Source of the DNA: Alphaproteobacteria bacterium
GTDB taxonomy: Bacteria > Pseudomonadota > Alphaproteobacteria > UBA8366
Direction of reading: 5' to 3'
Length of the DNA: 5,608 nucleotides
Assembly: GCA_018665505.1 (NCBI GenBank)
Contig: JABJCS010000297.1
Location: 1 to 5,608, forward strand
Within the stretch, counting starts at the first letter, position 1, and each line of letters begins with the position of its first letter. Under the pieces are notes generated by a model. That model saw only the letters and a program-made list of their open reading frames with translations. It was not told the DNA's origin and did not search any database. Shown piece after piece: positions 4,452-5,608 of this stretch. Position numbers and translations under genes: made by a program.

Positions 4452-5608
4452 ACTTCAGCGCTCCCGTTCTCCCCGCCTTCTTGCTGTTGGCGCCACATCC
4501 GGGCATATCGCCCCTCCGCCGCCAATAAGGCCACATGGGTCCCACGCTCGACGATTTTACCTTTCTCCAGCACAATGATTTCGTCCGCATGAACCACGGT
4601 GGAGAGGCGATGCGCGATGATCAGCGTCGTGCGATCCTGCGACACCTCGCGGAGGCTTTCTTGGATCTCCCGTTCCGTATGGGTGTCGAGCGCCGAGGTT
4701 GCTTCGTCGAACAACAAGATCGAGGGTTGTTTAAGGATCGTTCGAGCAATCGCGACGCGCTGTTTCTCGCCGCCTGAAAGTTTCAAGCCGCGCTCACCAA
4801 CAGTTGCCTTATAACCATCCGGCAAGTCCATCACGAAATCATGAATTCGCGCCATTTTCGCGGCAGCCTCCACCTCTTCGGTAGTGGCATCCGTGCGCCC
4901 ATACGCAATGTTGTAGTAGACGCTATCATTGAACAACACGGTGTCCTGCGGGACGATTCCGATTGCCTCGCGAAGGCTCGACTGATCCACATCGCGAATA
5001 TCGTTTCCATCGATGGAGATAGCGCCGCCGGTGACGTCATAAAAACGAAATAGCAACCGGCTGATCGTCGATTTCCCTGCCCCACTGGGCCCCACGATCG
5101 CAACCGTCTTGCCAGGCGGCACCCTAAACGAGACATCGTGCAGTATCGAGCGGCGCTCGTCATAGGAGAAGTCGACATGATCGAACACGACCTCCCCCTG
5201 CTCTACTGTTAACGGAATCGCACCGTCTTTGTTCGCGACTTCGAAAGGCACGCCCAGAAGACCGTACATATCCTCCATGTCGGTGAGCGACTGGCGAATG
5301 GTTCGATAGACGAAACCGAGGAAGTTAAGCGGCAAATACAATTGGATCAGATAAGTATTCACCATGACGAAATCGCCAATGGTCATCTCACCCGCAACAA
5401 CACCATTTCCGGCCATAATCATCAGCACGACGAGCCCAATGGCGATAATCGCCCCCTGCCCAACATTAACGGCTGCTAAACTCACGGTGCTGAAGACGGC
5501 TGCGTCCTCGTAACCTCGCAATGACTCGTCAAAGCGCCGCTCCTCATGCGCTTCATTGCCGAAATATTTTACGGTTTCGTAGTTGAGAAGGCTATCAATT
5601 GCCTTGCT
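4448..5608 (-). CDS. Atm1/ABCB7-type ABC exporter, C-terminal part (5' end outside window)
   Basis: 386 C-terminal residues are visible; family half-transporters with fused membrane and ATPase domains are near 600. The frame is open to the right edge, and the TTG at 5521 is internal. The first residues read SKAIDSLLNYETVKYFGNE, typical of the Atm1/ABCB7/HMT1 group, followed by TM5-TM6 and the linker NFLGFVYRTIRQSLTDMEDM. The ATPase domain is complete: Walker A GPSGAGKST (173-181), Q-loop Gln221, signature LSGGEKQ (277-283), Walker B ILLFDE (297-302), D-loop SALD and H-loop His333. All key residues are intact. Known members are inner-membrane exporters of glutathione-linked or metal/sulfur compounds; the Novosphingobium homologue exports glutathione derivatives. 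It acts as a homodimer. The stop overlaps the DUF192 start by ATGA, so the two genes share a transcript. No symbol is given because the substrate is unproven. Confidence 0.95.
   Translation of the reverse strand, partial: SKAIDSLLNYETVKYFGNEAHEERRFDESLRGYEDAAVFSTVSLAAVNVGQGAIIAIGLVVLMIMAGNGVVAGEMTIGDFVMVNTYLIQLYLPLNFLGFVYRTIRQSLTDMEDMYGLLGVPFEVANKDGAIPLTVEQGEVVFDHVDFSYDERRSILHDVSFRVPPGKTVAIVGPSGAGKSTISRLLFRFYDVTGGAISIDGNDIRDVDQSSLREAIGIVPQDTVLFNDSVYYNIAYGRTDATTEEVEAAAKMARIHDFVMDLPDGYKATVGERGLKLSGGEKQRVAIARTILKQPSILLFDEATSALDTHTEREIQESLREVSQDRTTLIIAHRLSTVVHADEIIVLEKGKIVERGTHVALLAAEGRYARMWRQQQEGGENGSAEV

Noticed and set aside
5519..5521. TTG as the start of the ABC transporter
   Set aside because: The 29 codons upstream to the window edge encode conserved Atm1-family sequence (LLNYETVKYF).
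1..5608. CRISPR array, insertion sequence, phage or toxin-antitoxin system
   Set aside because: No regularly spaced repeats, transposase or integrase motifs, or toxin-like small gene pairs were found on either strand.

Overview
The window reads as an ordinary chromosomal stretch from a Gram-negative bacterium, most likely an alphaproteobacterium. The grounds are an Atm1/ABCB7-type exporter, a secreted DUF192 protein, a small two-cysteine secreted protein of a kind I associate with alphaproteobacteria, and a tRNA-Pro with an encoded CCA end. The lineage is inferred from family resemblance only. No CRISPR array, insertion sequence or recombinase is visible.

Left block (1-2398, + strand): the C-terminal part of a NodU/TobZ-type carbamoyltransferase, cut by the window edge, is followed after 85 bp by a membrane-anchored SGNH/GDSL-like protein with a TTG start. 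The pair looks like the end of a surface-glycan or secondary-metabolite modification cluster. The reaction product cannot be read from here.

Middle block (2399-2772): a gene-poor gap of about 210 bp holds a possible coding remnant, an orphan Shine-Dalgarno site with an eight-codon reading frame, and a small hairpin that may end the tRNA transcript. Next is a complete tRNA-Pro(UGG) on the - strand with its own well-formed promoter. The 3' end of the tRNA faces the left block, so this is a plausible island border, but no integrase or second attachment site is seen.

Right block (2773-5608): an unrecognised lipoprotein gene (-) and a small secreted protein gene (+) diverge from an AT-rich spacer. 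The + gene converges, with only 7 bp between stop codons, on a DUF192 gene (-). A strong intrinsic terminator for the + gene lies inside the DUF192 coding sequence. DUF192 is coupled by a 4-base ATGA overlap to the upstream Atm1-type ABC exporter gene, which runs off the right edge.

The most interesting points are the carbamoyltransferase/SGNH pair, the degenerate SGNH active-site blocks, the tRNA-flanking gap and the nested terminator. None of these proves a new system.
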